Shown: positions 33,202-42,606, numbered from the stretch's first letter. The stretch is DNA of 64,000 bases from Pseudomonas sp. MRSN 12121 (GCF_000931465.1 NZ_CP010892.1:5045388-5109387), one strand, 5' to 3'. The notes: a model not told the origin generated them from the letters alone. Made by a program: numbers and translations.

Positions 33202-35358
33202 GTGTTCGTCCGTCTTTCCGCTCTGCGCTACTGCCTGTTTTTCTGTCTCCTGACACTGTTGCCGCTGTCATCGGCCCACGCGGTGGGGTTGCCCGGGTTG
33301 CTCAACACCGGCAAAGCCCAGCCACAGGCCGAGCAACCCCTGGGGCAGTCGCTGGATGAAGTGATCAAGTCCCTGGAAAACGACCAGCAACGCAGCCAGT
33401 TGCTGAGCGACCTGAAAAAGCTTCGCGATGCCACGAAAAAAGCCCAGACACCCGCTGAGGAAGGCGTACTCGGCCTGATCGGCGGCACCCTGTCCACTTT
33501 GGAGAAACAATTCTCCGGCGCCGACAGCCCGGTCAAACGCTGGTCGAACGAGTTCGACCAGGCCAAGGATGAACTGTCGGCCCTGATGCTGCCGGCCAGC
33601 GAATGGCTGCCGATCATCTTCGCCTTCGCCCTGATCCTGATGGTCTGGAGCCTGCTGGCGGCCGCGCTGATCTGGCTCAGCCACCGCGTCCGCGAACGTT
33701 TCGGCCTGACCGAGGAACTGCCGCAGCACCCCAAGACCTGGGACCTGCTGCGGTTTGCCCTGCGCAAGCTGGGGCCCTGGCTGATCGCCCTGATCATGAC
33801 CGTGTACATGACCTACAAGCTGCCCTCGTCCCTGGGCAAGGACCTGGCCATGGTCCTGGCGTATGCGCTGGTGGTCGGCACCTGTTTCTCGGCCATCTGC
33901 GTGATCGCCTTTTCCGTGCTGGATGGCCCCAACCGCCACCGCGCGCTTTACATCCTGCGCCGCCAGGCCTTTCGCCCGCTGTGGCTGATCGGCAGCTTCG
34001 CCGCGTTCGGCGAGGCCTTGAGCGACCCGCGGCTGATCGCCAGCCTGGGCAGCCACCTGGCGCATACCGCGGCGACCTTCGCCAATGTCATGGCGGCCTT
34101 GTCCACCGGGGTATTCATCCTGCGCTTCCGGCGGCCGATCGCCCACCTGATCCGCAACCAGCCGCTGTCCCGGCGCCTGACCCGTCGCGCCCTGAGCGAC
34201 ACCATCGAAATCATCGGCACCTTCTGGTACCTGCCGGCGCTGGTGCTGGTGGGCATCTCGCTGTTCGCCACCTTCATTTCCGCCGGCGATACCAGCACCG
34301 CCCTGCGCCAATCGCTGATCTGCACCGTGCTGCTGGTGCTGTGCATGGTGATCAACGGCCTGGTACGCCGCCACGCCCTCAAGCCGCAACGCGGGCACAA
34401 GCGCCACGCGTTGTATTCCGAGCGCCTGAAAAGCTTCTTCTACACCCTCGCCCACCTGGTGGTCTGGCTGGTGTTCATCGAGCTTGGCCTGCGGGTCTGG
34501 GGCATGTCGCTGATCCGCTTCACCGAAGGCGACGGCCATGAAATCAGCGTCAAGCTGTTCGGCCTCGGCGGCACCCTGCTGTTCGCCTGGCTGATCTGGA
34601 TTCTCAGCGACACCGCGGTGCACCACGCCCTGACCCGTTCGCGCAAGGGCCTGGCCAACGCCCGGGCGCAAACCATGATGCCGCTGATCCGCAACGTGCT
34701 GTTCGTGGCGATCTTCATCATCGGCCTGATCGTCGCCCTGGCGAACATGGGCATGAACGTCACGCCGCTGCTGGCCGGTGCCGGTGTGATCGGCCTGGCC
34801 ATCGGTTTCGGTGCCCAGTCACTGGTGGCCGACCTGATCACCGGCCTGTTCATCATCATCGAGGACTCCCTGGCCATCGACGACTATGTGGACGTCGGCG
34901 GCCACCTGGGCACCGTCGAAGGCCTGACCATCCGCACCGTGCGCCTGCGCGACATCGACGGCATCGTGCACACCATCCCGTTCAGCGAGATCAAGAGCAT
35001 CAAGAACTACTCGCGGGAGTTCGGCTACGCGATCTTCCGGGTGGCCATCCCGTACAACATGGACATCGACGAGGCCATCAAGCTGATGCGCGACGTCGGC
35101 CAGAAGATGCGCAGCGACCCGCTGCAACGACGCAATATCTGGTCGCCGCTGGAGTTCCAGGGGGTGGAGAGCTTCGAGTCCGGCAACGCCATCCTGCGCG
35201 CGCGTTTCAAGACCGCGCCGATCAAGCAATGGGAAGTGTCGCGGGCCTTCAACCTGTCCCTCAAGCGCCACCTCGACGAAGCGGGCATGGACCTGGCCAC
35301 CCCACGCATGAGCGTGCAGGTGATCACCGCTGGCGGCGGCTCTCAGCAGGAGCAGTAA
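33202..35358 (+). CDS. Large MscS-family mechanosensitive channel (YbiO-like)
   Basis: A 718-residue mechanosensitive channel homologue. It has a signal peptide (…LLPLSSAHA), a periplasmic helical region to about residue 130, and roughly ten transmembrane helices. The MscS core follows: pore-lining helix LLAGAGVIGLAIGFGAQSLV, then ITGLFIIIEDSLAIDDYVDVGG and the cytosolic beta domain VEGLTIRTVRLRDIDG. The layout resembles E. coli YbiO. Start GTG 33202 gives the signal peptide; GAGG lies about 12 bases upstream. It protects against hypo-osmotic shock by family inference. Confidence 0.9.
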   Translation: MFVRLSALRYCLFFCLLTLLPLSSAHAVGLPGLLNTGKAQPQAEQPLGQSLDEVIKSLENDQQRSQLLSDLKKLRDATKKAQTPAEEGVLGLIGGTLSTLEKQFSGADSPVKRWSNEFDQAKDELSALMLPASEWLPIIFAFALILMVWSLLAAALIWLSHRVRERFGLTEELPQHPKTWDLLRFALRKLGPWLIALIMTVYMTYKLPSSLGKDLAMVLAYALVVGTCFSAICVIAFSVLDGPNRHRALYILRRQAFRPLWLIGSFAAFGEALSDPRLIASLGSHLAHTAATFANVMAALSTGVFILRFRRPIAHLIRNQPLSRRLTRRALSDTIEIIGTFWYLPALVLVGISLFATFISAGDTSTALRQSLICTVLLVLCMVINGLVRRHALKPQRGHKRHALYSERLKSFFYTLAHLVVWLVFIELGLRVWGMSLIRFTEGDGHEISVKLFGLGGTLLFAWLIWILSDTAVHHALTRSRKGLANARAQTMMPLIRNVLFVAIFIIGLIVALANMGMNVTPLLAGAGVIGLAIGFGAQSLVADLITGLFIIIEDSLAIDDYVDVGGHLGTVEGLTIRTVRLRDIDGIVHTIPFSEIKSIKNYSREFGYAIFRVAIPYNMDIDEAIKLMRDVGQKMRSDPLQRRNIWSPLEFQGVESFESGNAILRARFKTAPIKQWEVSRAFNLSLKRHLDEAGMDLATPRMSVQVITAGGGSQQEQ

Positions 35359-35466
35359 GGCACCCGGCCGCGCATCGGCAAGGGCGCGGCCGCACTCTCC
35401 ATGGCTGGGGCGGTCACAGGCTGTGACAGCTGAACACCACAACAATAAACATGGAGAGAGTCCCTT

Positions 35467-36813
35467 ATGCAGCTATCCGTTATCGCCCAGGCCTGCCTGA
35501 TCGGCGTCCTGGCCCTGTCCAGCCAGGCCGCCGGGGCTGTCGATGCCAATGCCATGGAACAGGCCCGCCAGCACATTGCCGAGCAGGCCAAGGCGCTGGA
35601 ACCGGCACTCCTGGAAACCCGTCGCGACTTCCACGCCCACCCGGAACTCGGTAACAGCGAACACCGCACCGCCGAACGGGTGGCCACGCAATTACGCGCC
35701 CTGGGCCTGGAAGTGCAGACCGGCGTCGCCCGTACCGGCGTGGTGGCGGTGCTCAAGGGCGCCCTGCCCGGTCCGACCGTGGCCTTGCGCGCCGATATGG
35801 ACGCGCTTCCGGTCAAGGAAGTCGCCGACCTGCCGTTCGCCTCCAAGGCCAAGGGGCGCTACCTGGACAAGGAAGTGGATGTGATGCACGCCTGCGGCCA
35901 TGACGCCCACACCGCCATCCTGTTGAGCACGGCAAAAATCCTCAGCGACATGCGCGAGCGCCTGCCCGGCACCGTGGTGTTCTATTTCCAGCCGGCCGAG
36001 GAAGGCCCGAGCGATTTCGTCCCCGACGGCAAGAACACCTGGGGCGCCCGAATGATGGTGCAGGAAGGCGTGATGCGATCGCCGAAGCCGGATGCGGTAT
36101 TCGGCCTGCATGTCTGGGCCGGCATTCCGGCCGGGCGCATCGCCTATCGGCCGGGCCCGACCCTCGCCAGCTCCGACGATCTGCGCATCAGGATTCTCGG
36201 CAAGCAGACCCACGCCGGCCGCCCATGGGATGGCATCGACCCGATCACGGTCGGCGCCCAGACCGTAGTCGGGCTGCAGACCGTGGTCAGCCGCCGCACC
36301 GACATCTCCTCGTTCCCCTCGGTGGTCAGCATCGGCACCATCAACGGCGGCACCCGCTACAACATCATCCCCGAGTCGCTGGACATGACCGGTACCATCC
36401 GCTCCTACGACTATGGCATTCGCCAGAAGCTGCACAGCGACGTGCGCCAGACCGTGGAGAAGATCGCTGAAAGCGGCGGCGCCAAGGCCGAGGTGACCAT
36501 CATCGAGAAGTACGACCCGACCATCAACGACCCGGCCCTGACCGAGAAGATGCTGCCGAGCCTGCGCTGGGCGGCCAGGGATGACGTGGTGCAGGGCCCG
36601 CTGGTGGGGGGCGCGGAAGACTTTTCCTTCTATGCCAAGGAAGCGCCGGGGCTGTTCGTGTTTCTCGGCGTAACACCGCGCGACCAGGACATGGCCAAGG
36701 CCGCGCCGAACCACAACCCGGGGTTCTTTGTCGACGAGTCGGCGCTGCAGGTGGGCGTGCGCACCCTGGCGTCGTTGACCACGGACTACCTGTTTGCCGG
36801 AACCCGGCCCTGA
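35467..36813 (+). CDS. Exported M20-family amidohydrolase
   Basis: A 448-residue di-metal amidohydrolase/peptidase of the M20D type (hippurate/indole-acetyl-amino-acid hydrolase-like). Signal peptide: MQLSVIAQACLIGVLALSSQAAGA. Metal-site features: RRDFHAHPELG, ALRADMDALPV, MHACGHDAHTA, QPAEEGP and GAEDFSFYA. Unlike cytoplasmic family members it appears to be periplasmic. It probably deacylates N-acyl amino acids; substrate not determinable. Start ATG 35467 has GGAGAG eight bases upstream. It is convergent with the GntR gene. Confidence 0.92.
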   Translation: MQLSVIAQACLIGVLALSSQAAGAVDANAMEQARQHIAEQAKALEPALLETRRDFHAHPELGNSEHRTAERVATQLRALGLEVQTGVARTGVVAVLKGALPGPTVALRADMDALPVKEVADLPFASKAKGRYLDKEVDVMHACGHDAHTAILLSTAKILSDMRERLPGTVVFYFQPAEEGPSDFVPDGKNTWGARMMVQEGVMRSPKPDAVFGLHVWAGIPAGRIAYRPGPTLASSDDLRIRILGKQTHAGRPWDGIDPITVGAQTVVGLQTVVSRRTDISSFPSVVSIGTINGGTRYNIIPESLDMTGTIRSYDYGIRQKLHSDVRQTVEKIAESGGAKAEVTIIEKYDPTINDPALTEKMLPSLRWAARDDVVQGPLVGGAEDFSFYAKEAPGLFVFLGVTPRDQDMAKAAPNHNPGFFVDESALQVGVRTLASLTTDYLFAGTRP

Positions 36814-36864
36814 GGGCCTGCCCGGCCTTATCGCCAGCCAGCCCGCTCCCGCCGAGGCGCGGGC

Positions 36865-37578
36865 TCAGGCCACATCGACACCGACATGGATCGCGTCATG
36901 GCGCCAGAACTCCAGGTCGCAGTCGATCAGGCGCTGATGCTGGTCGTAGTTGACGCGGGCGATCCTCAGCCCCGGGCTGCCCGCCGACACCTTCAGCGCA
37001 GCCGCCGCCTCCACCGGCAGCGACGTCGGCACGATCTCGAAACGCACCCGGCCGTAATGCAAATCGTAGTGCCGCGCATACAGCTCGGTGATCGACTGGT
37101 CGAGGTCGAAATCGAGGATGCCCGGGAAATACTGCGGGTTGAGGTAGTGCTCGACATACAGCACCAGGCGCTCGTCGATACGCCGCGCCCGACAGATCTG
37201 GATCACGCTGGACAGCGCCGGCAGCTGTAGCCAGGCACAGACCGCCGCCGAAGCCGGTTGCAACCGCGCGCTGATCACTTCGGTGGAGGGCAGCCGCCCC
37301 TGGGCGCTGACCATGGCGTGGAAATGGCTGCGCTGCATCAGGTTGTAGGCCAGGCGCGGCGGCGAGACGAACCAGCCACGCCGCTCCTCGCGATAGATCT
37401 GCCCCTGGGCCTCCAATTGCAGCAAGGCTTCGCGCACGGTGATCCGGGTGGTACCGAACAACTCGCTGAGCTTGCGCTCGGCCGGCAGCTTGCTGCCGGG
37501 CGCCAGCAAGCCGTGATCGATCTGTTCCTGCAGGACCTGCCCAATGGCTGTCACCGCCTTGACTGCCTCTTCACGCAT
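36865..37578 (-). CDS. GntR-family regulator with UTRA domain (PhnF/HutC-like)
   Basis: A 237-residue regulator. The N-terminal winged helix LPAERKLSELFGTTRITVREALLQLEAQGQIYREERRGWFV is followed by a UTRA ligand-binding domain beginning near residue 90 (…RLPSTEVISARLQPAS…CRARRIDERLVLYVEHYLNP…). It diverges from the ABC transporter operon and almost certainly controls it. Half-sites TGGTCTA/TAGACCA occur in the shared region, the same half-site as the known DasR/NagR dre motif of UTRA regulators. Effector is likely the transported compound or a derivative. Confidence 0.92.
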   Translation of the reverse strand: MREEAVKAVTAIGQVLQEQIDHGLLAPGSKLPAERKLSELFGTTRITVREALLQLEAQGQIYREERRGWFVSPPRLAYNLMQRSHFHAMVSAQGRLPSTEVISARLQPASAAVCAWLQLPALSSVIQICRARRIDERLVLYVEHYLNPQYFPGILDFDLDQSITELYARHYDLHYGRVRFEIVPTSLPVEAAAALKVSAGSPGLRIARVNYDQHQRLIDCDLEFWRHDAIHVGVDVA

Positions 37579-37591
37579 CGACGTTACCTAT

Positions 37592-37605
37592 CTGGACTAG
37601 ACCAG
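37592..37605. promoter_or_regulatory. CTGGACTAGACCAG near-palindrome before the GntR gene
   Basis: A near-perfect inverted repeat 14 bases upstream of the GntR start codon, containing TAGACCA. It is suited for autoregulation. Confidence 0.65.
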
Positions 37606-37760
37606 CACCGTTTCAGGGCAATGCGCCCCAGGAAAATGCCTGTGCTCTTTCAGCGAAAGCCTAGGCAACCCATATGACTGGCAGATGACAAAGCCGCCGA
37701 ACGGCCGTGCCAGACACCTGCAAATCGCCGGCCAAGCCCTTTCATATCAGCTGTTTAGCC

Positions 37761-37883
37761 TTGGTCTACGCTTATCTCGCAGCCGCGCCTGTGGCGCCCG
37801 CCAATGCCCTGCGGGACCGTGACCGACATCAAAGTGTCATCCAGCCGGCTTAAATTGGCTCAGGTATTGCTGACCTAGACCAA
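37761..37883. promoter_or_regulatory. TTGGTCTA and TAGACCAA inverted half-sites upstream of the ABC operon
   Basis: TTGGTCTA (37761-37768) and its exact inverse TAGACCAA (37876-37883) are separated by 107 bases, the second 53 bases before the substrate-binding protein start. Together with the site at 37592 they form a consistent operator set. The remainder of the 37579-37936 gap holds no gene. Confidence 0.6.
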
Positions 37884-37936
37884 CCCACCCCGCTAGATAA
37901 GAACGCAGCGTTGAACACGCCCAAAGGAGCTTCGGA

Positions 37937-39004
37937 ATGAAACAGCTTTTCCTGGCATCACTGTTAGGCTCGACCATCGCCCTGTGCACCGCCGCCATGG
38001 CCGCTGATACCGACTTGAAGACCCTCGAGGCCGCGGCGAAAGCCGAAGGCGCCGTCAACAGCGTCGGCATGCCCGACGACTGGGCCAACTGGAAAGGGAC
38101 CTGGGAAGACCTGGCCAGGAACTACGGCCTCAAGCACATCGACACCGACATGAGCTCGGCCCAGGAGATCGCCAAGTTCGCCGCCGAGAAAGACAACGCC
38201 AGCGCCGACATCGGCGACGTGGGCGCCGCATTCGGCCCGATCGCGGTCAAGCAGGGCGTGGTCCAGCCTTACAAGCCAAGCACCTGGGCGCAGGTCCCGG
38301 ACTGGGCCAAGGACAAGGACGGCAACTGGGCGCTGGCCTACACCGGCACCATCGCCTTCATCGTCAACAAGAAGCTGCTGCACGGTTCCGAGGCGCCGAA
38401 AAGCTGGGCCGACCTGGAAAAAGGCAAGTACAAGGTGTCCATCGGCGACGTGAGCACCGCCGCCCAGGCCGCCAACGGCGTGCTGGCCGCGGCCATCGCC
38501 AAGGGCGGCGATGAAAAGAACATCCAGCCCGCGCTGCTGATGTTCGCCGAGATCGCCAAGCAGGGCCGCCTGTCGCTGGCCAACCCGACCATCGCCACCA
38601 TGGAAAAGGGCGAAGTGGAAGTGGGCGTGGTCTGGGACTTCAACGGCCTGAGCTACCGCAACAAGATGGTCAACAAGGATGACTACATCGTGCTGATCCC
38701 GTCGGACGGCTCGGTGATCTCCGGCTACACCACCATCATCAACAAATACGCCAAGCACCCGAACGCGGCCAAGCTGGCCCGCGAGTACATCTTCAGCGAT
38801 GCCGGGCAGATCAACCTGGCCCGCGGCAATGCGCGGCCGATCCGTGCCGAGCACCTGACCCTGCCGGCCGACGTCCAGGCCAACCTGCTGCCCAACGAGC
38901 AGTACAAGAAGGTCACGCCGATCAAGGACGCCGACGCCTGGGAGAAGACCTCCAAGGCCCTGCCGCAGAAGTGGCAGGAAGAAGTGATCATCAACATGCA
39001 GTAA
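37937..39004 (+). CDS. ABC transporter periplasmic substrate-binding protein
   Basis: A 355-residue periplasmic binding protein with signal peptide MKQLFLASLLGSTIALCTAAMA. It belongs to the ferric-iron/putrescine/2-aminoethylphosphonate-like cluster: VNSVGMPDDWANW, then DIGDVGAAFGPIAVKQG, NWALAYTGTIAFIVNKKLL, GEVEVGVVWDFNGLSYRNKM. It delivers an unknown ligand to the permeases 40-41.5 kb. Start ATG 37937 has AAAGGAG upstream. Confidence 0.9.
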   Translation: MKQLFLASLLGSTIALCTAAMAADTDLKTLEAAAKAEGAVNSVGMPDDWANWKGTWEDLARNYGLKHIDTDMSSAQEIAKFAAEKDNASADIGDVGAAFGPIAVKQGVVQPYKPSTWAQVPDWAKDKDGNWALAYTGTIAFIVNKKLLHGSEAPKSWADLEKGKYKVSIGDVSTAAQAANGVLAAAIAKGGDEKNIQPALLMFAEIAKQGRLSLANPTIATMEKGEVEVGVVWDFNGLSYRNKMVNKDDYIVLIPSDGSVISGYTTIINKYAKHPNAAKLAREYIFSDAGQINLARGNARPIRAEHLTLPADVQANLLPNEQYKKVTPIKDADAWEKTSKALPQKWQEEVIINMQ

Positions 39005-39013
39005 TGCTGCATC

Positions 39014-39101
39014 CGTAGGAGCGAGGCTTGCCCGCGATCCAGGCGCTGCGGTCTGACTTGAAATCGCAGCGACGCCATCGCGGGCAAGCTCCGCTCCTAC
39101 G
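39014..39101. repeat. REPIN inside the ABC operon
   Basis: GTAGGAGCGAGGCTTGCCC…GCGAT and ATCGCGGGCAAGCTCCGCTCCTAC flank about 38 bases, between the binding-protein and phosphatase-fold genes. Such a stem after the binding-protein gene could stabilise its mRNA relative to downstream genes. Confidence 0.85.
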
Positions 39102-39132
39102 GGATTCTTCTGTCTTGCGGAGTCCTCGCCCC

Positions 39133-39939
39133 ATGCCCCACACCGTCATCCTTGTCGTGCTCGACGGCCTCAACCACGAGGTCGCCCGCCATGCCATGGG
39201 ACACCTTCAAGCCTACGTCGGCGCAGGACGCGCAGCGTTGTACAAACTGGAATGTGAACTGCCGGCCCTGTCCCGACCGCTCTACGAATGCATCCTCACC
39301 GGCGTGCCGCCGATCGACAGCGGCATCGTGCACAACAATGTCTCGCGCCTGTCCAGCCAGCGCAGCATTTTCCACTATGCCCGCGCCGCCGGACGCAGCA
39401 CCGCCGCCGCGGCCTACCACTGGGTGAGCGAGCTGTACAACCGCTCCCCCTTCGACCCCGCCCGGGATCGCCACACCGACGACCAGGCGCTGCCGATCCA
39501 GCACGGGCACTTCTACTGGAACGACCACTACCCCGACTCCCATCTGTTCGCCGACGCCGAACACCTGCGACGGCGCCACGCGCCGGACTTTCTGCTGGTG
39601 CACCCGATGAACATCGACGACGCCGGGCACAAGCACGGCCTCGACAGCCCGCAATACCGCAACAGCGCCCGCACCGCCGACATCCTCCTCGCCGACTGCC
39701 TGCAAGGCTGGCTGGACGCCGGCTACCAGGTCCTGGTGACCGCCGACCACGGCATGAACAACGACCGCTCCCACAACGGCCTGCTGGCCGAGGAGCGGCA
39801 AGTGCCGCTGTTCGTCCTGGGCGATGCCTTCAGCCTGGATCTCGCGGCGACCCCGCAACAGACCGAGCTGTGCGGCACTGTCTGCGAGCTGCTCGGCGTG
39901 CCCCACGACAAACCTGTGTGCCGGGAGCTGCTCAAGTGA
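39133..39939 (+). CDS. Alkaline phosphatase superfamily enzyme (nucleotide pyrophosphatase/phosphodiesterase type)
   Basis: A 268-residue metal-dependent phosphohydrolase. Metal ligands are in VVLDGLNHEV (Asp), in HPMNIDDAGHKHG (Asp-Asp and His), and in TADHGMNNDRSHNG (Asp-His and His). The nucleophile is a Thr in the LTGVPP segment. No signal peptide, so it is cytoplasmic. The arrangement resembles nucleotide pyrophosphatase/phosphonoacetate-hydrolase-type enzymes. Within the ABC operon it would act on an imported phosphodiester or phosphonate. Start ATG 39133; the 3' end overlaps the permease start. Confidence 0.88.
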   Translation: MPHTVILVVLDGLNHEVARHAMGHLQAYVGAGRAALYKLECELPALSRPLYECILTGVPPIDSGIVHNNVSRLSSQRSIFHYARAAGRSTAAAAYHWVSELYNRSPFDPARDRHTDDQALPIQHGHFYWNDHYPDSHLFADAEHLRRRHAPDFLLVHPMNIDDAGHKHGLDSPQYRNSARTADILLADCLQGWLDAGYQVLVTADHGMNNDRSHNGLLAEERQVPLFVLGDAFSLDLAATPQQTELCGTVCELLGVPHDKPVCRELLK

Positions 39940-40781
39940 ATGCCCTCACCCGCGGCAAGTGGCTGGCGATCCTCTGCCTGCTGCCCTTCGCCCTGTTCTT
40001 CATCGTGTTCCAGATCGCCCCGCTGCTCTGGGTGCTGGTCAACAGCCTGCAATCGGAAGAGTTCGGCTGGGGCCTGGCCAACTTCAACAAGATCTTCAGC
40101 TCCAAGTTCTACCTGCAGGCGATCCAGTACAGCCTGGAGATCAGTTTCTGGTCGAGCCTGTTCGGCATCGTCATCGCGATTCTCGGCAGCTACTCGCTGC
40201 GCCGGGTCGACTCGAAGCTGCGCAACTTCGTCAACGCCTTCGCCAACATGACCAGCAATTTCGCCGGCGTGCCGCTGGCGTTCGCGTTCATCATCCTGCT
40301 GGGTTTCAACGGCAGCATCACCATCATGCTCAAGCAGGCGGGGATCATTCAGGACTTCAACCTGTACTCCAAGACCGGCCTGATCATCCTCTACACCTAC
40401 TTCCAGATTCCCCTGGGCGTGCTGCTGCTCTACCCGGCCTTCGACGCCCTGCGCGAAGACTGGCGCGAATCCGCCGCCTTGCTCGGCGCCAGCGGCTGGC
40501 AGTTCTGGCGCCATATCGGCCTGCCGGTGCTGACCCCGGCGCTGCTCGGCACCTTCGTGATCCTGCTGGCCAATGCCCTGGGCGCCTACGCCACGGTCTA
40601 CGCGCTGACCACCGGCAACTTCAACGTGCTGCCGATCCGTATCGCCGCCATGGTTTCCGGCGATATCTCCCTGGACCCGAACATGGCCAGCGCCCTGGCC
40701 GTGGTGCTGGTGGCGCTGATGACCCTGGTGACCATCGTCCATCAGTTGCTGCTGAAGAGGAGCTACCATGTCTCGCGCTGA
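39936..40781 (+). CDS. ABC transporter permease 1
   Basis: A 281-residue inner-membrane permease with six hydrophobic helices. The cytoplasmic EAA loop reads ALREDWRESAALLGASGWQFWRHIGLPVLTPALL. Start is GTG 39936, overlapping the previous stop (GTGA), with GGGAG upstream; the longer open frame is spurious. It overlaps permease 2 by 14 bases. Confidence 0.92.
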   Translation: MNALTRGKWLAILCLLPFALFFIVFQIAPLLWVLVNSLQSEEFGWGLANFNKIFSSKFYLQAIQYSLEISFWSSLFGIVIAILGSYSLRRVDSKLRNFVNAFANMTSNFAGVPLAFAFIILLGFNGSITIMLKQAGIIQDFNLYSKTGLIILYTYFQIPLGVLLLYPAFDALREDWRESAALLGASGWQFWRHIGLPVLTPALLGTFVILLANALGAYATVYALTTGNFNVLPIRIAAMVSGDISLDPNMASALAVVLVALMTLVTIVHQLLLKRSYHVSR

Positions 40782-41568
40782 ACCCGGCTCCGCCGCCCTC
40801 TACCACCGGATCGTGGTCTACCTGCTGTTCGCCATCCTGCTGCTGCCGCTGGCCGGCACCCTGGTCTACTCGATCGCCAGCAGCTGGTCGGCGACCATCC
40901 TGCCCAGCGGCTTCACCTTCAAGTGGTACCTGCAGCTGTGGAGCGATCCGCGCTTCCTGCATGCCTTCGGCCAGTCGCTGCTGGTCTGCGTCGGCGCGCT
41001 GATCCTGTCGGTGGTGCTGATCCTGCCGCTGCTGTTCGTGGTGCATTACCATTTCCCCCGGCTCGACGCGCTGATGAACATCCTGATCCTGCTGCCGTTC
41101 GCGGTGCCGCCGGTGGTGTCCTCGGTGGGCCTGTTGCAACTCTATGGCTCGGGGCCGTTCGCCATGGTCGGCACGCCATGGATCCTGGTCGGTTGCTACT
41201 TCACCGTGGCCCTGCCCTTCATGTACCGGGCGATCACCAACAACCTGCAGGCGATCAACCTGCGCGACCTGATGGACGCCGCCCAACTGCTGGGCGCCAG
41301 CACCTGGCAGGCGGCGTTCCTGGTGGTACTGCCGAACCTGCGCAAGGGCCTGATGGTGGCCCTGCTGCTGTCGTTCTCGTTCCTGTTCGGCGAGTTCGTG
41401 TTCGCCAATATCCTGGTGGGGACGCGCTACGAAACCCTGCAGGTGTACCTGAACAACATGCGCAACAGCAGCGGGCATTTCACCAGCGCGCTGGTGATTT
41501 CCTACTTCTTCTTCGTGCTGGTCCTGACCTGGGCCGCCAACATCCTGAACAAGGACAAAAGCCCATGA
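40768..41568 (+). CDS. ABC transporter permease 2
   Basis: A 266-residue permease with six helices and EAA loop NLRDLMDAAQLLGASTWQAAFLVVLPNLRKGL. It forms the heteromeric membrane pore with permease 1. Start ATG 40768, with GAGGAG upstream inside the preceding gene. It overlaps the ATPase gene by four bases. Confidence 0.92.
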   Translation: MSRAEPGSAALYHRIVVYLLFAILLLPLAGTLVYSIASSWSATILPSGFTFKWYLQLWSDPRFLHAFGQSLLVCVGALILSVVLILPLLFVVHYHFPRLDALMNILILLPFAVPPVVSSVGLLQLYGSGPFAMVGTPWILVGCYFTVALPFMYRAITNNLQAINLRDLMDAAQLLGASTWQAAFLVVLPNLRKGLMVALLLSFSFLFGEFVFANILVGTRYETLQVYLNNMRNSSGHFTSALVISYFFFVLVLTWAANILNKDKSP

Positions 41569-42569
41569 GCTACATCAGCATCCAACACCTGCAGAAGAGC
41601 TACGCCTCGCCAGGATACGCCGGCACCCCGGTGTTCAGCGACATCAACTGCGAAATCCGCAAGGGCGAGTTCGTCACCCTGCTCGGCCCGTCCGGCTGCG
41701 GCAAGTCCACCCTACTGCGCTGCATCGCCGGCCTGACCCCGGTGGACGCCGGCCAGATCCTCCTCGACGGCCACGACATCGTGCCGCTGAGCCCGCAGAA
41801 ACGCGGGATCGGCATGGTGTTCCAGAGCTACGCGCTGTTCCCCAACATGACCGTGGAACAGAATGTGGCGTTCGGCCTGCGCATGCAGAAGGTCAATGCC
41901 GACGAAAGCCACAAGCGCGTGCTCGAAGCCCTGCGCCTGGTGGAACTGCACGACTTCGCCAGCCGTTATCCCCATCAGCTGTCCGGCGGTCAGTGCCAGC
42001 GCGTGGCCCTGGCCCGCTCGCTGGTGACCCGGCCGCGCCTGTTGCTGCTGGACGAGCCGCTATCGGCCCTGGACGCGCGGATCCGCAAGCACCTGCGCGA
42101 GCAGATCCGGCAGATCCAGCGCGAGCTGGAGCTGACCACGATATTCGTGACCCACGACCAGGAAGAAGCGCTGACGATGTCCGACCGCATCTTCCTGATG
42201 AACCAGGGCAGGATCGTCCAGAGCGGCGACGCCGAGACGCTCTACACCGCACCGGTGGATGTGTTCGCCGCCGGCTTCATCGGCAACTACAACCTGCTGG
42301 ACGCCGAAAGCGCCAGCCGGCTGCTGCAACGCCCGGTCAGCGGGCGCATCGCGATTCGCCCCGAGGCCATCGAGCTGCGCAAGGACGGCGAACCCGACGC
42401 GCAGATCCGCAGCCACAGCCTGCTGGGCAACGTCATCCGTTACCGGGTCGAGACCCGCGGCGTGGAACTGGTGGTGGACGTCTTGAACCGTTCGCCGGAC
42501 GATCTGCACGCCGACGGCCAACGCCTGGCACTTTCCATCGATCCCGCGGCCCTCTGTGAGGTAGCCTGA
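41565..42569 (+). CDS. ABC transporter ATP-binding protein
   Basis: A 334-residue ATPase: Walker A GPSGCGKST (about 45-53), Q-loop FQSYALF, signature LSGGQCQRVALARSL, Walker B LLLLDEPLSALD and H-loop FVTHDQEEAL. A C-terminal TOBE-like domain follows (RIAIRPEAIELRKDGE…LLGNVIRYRVE). It is of the PotA/FbpC/PhnT type. The usual Gln-Gln after the signature is Gln-Cys here. Start ATG 41565 overlaps the permease stop. Confidence 0.94.
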   Translation: MSYISIQHLQKSYASPGYAGTPVFSDINCEIRKGEFVTLLGPSGCGKSTLLRCIAGLTPVDAGQILLDGHDIVPLSPQKRGIGMVFQSYALFPNMTVEQNVAFGLRMQKVNADESHKRVLEALRLVELHDFASRYPHQLSGGQCQRVALARSLVTRPRLLLLDEPLSALDARIRKHLREQIRQIQRELELTTIFVTHDQEEALTMSDRIFLMNQGRIVQSGDAETLYTAPVDVFAAGFIGNYNLLDAESASRLLQRPVSGRIAIRPEAIELRKDGEPDAQIRSHSLLGNVIRYRVETRGVELVVDVLNRSPDDLHADGQRLALSIDPAALCEVA

Positions 42570-42606
42570 TGACTTTGACGCCAACGATTAAGAGAGAGCG
42601 GTACTA

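Noticed and set aside
37834..37845. Pho box upstream of the ABC operon
   Set aside because: One TGTCAT half-site is present, but no second half occurs 11 bases away on the same strand, so phosphate control by PhoB is not supported.
39288..39935. Extended permease frame through the phosphatase-fold gene
   Set aside because: Arg/Pro-rich out-of-frame translation; the real permease starts at GTG 39936 overlapping the preceding stop with a good ribosome site.
40923..41564. Extended ATPase frame through permease 2
   Set aside because: It is the out-of-frame reading of the permease; the ATPase starts at ATG 41565 with an ATGA overlap.
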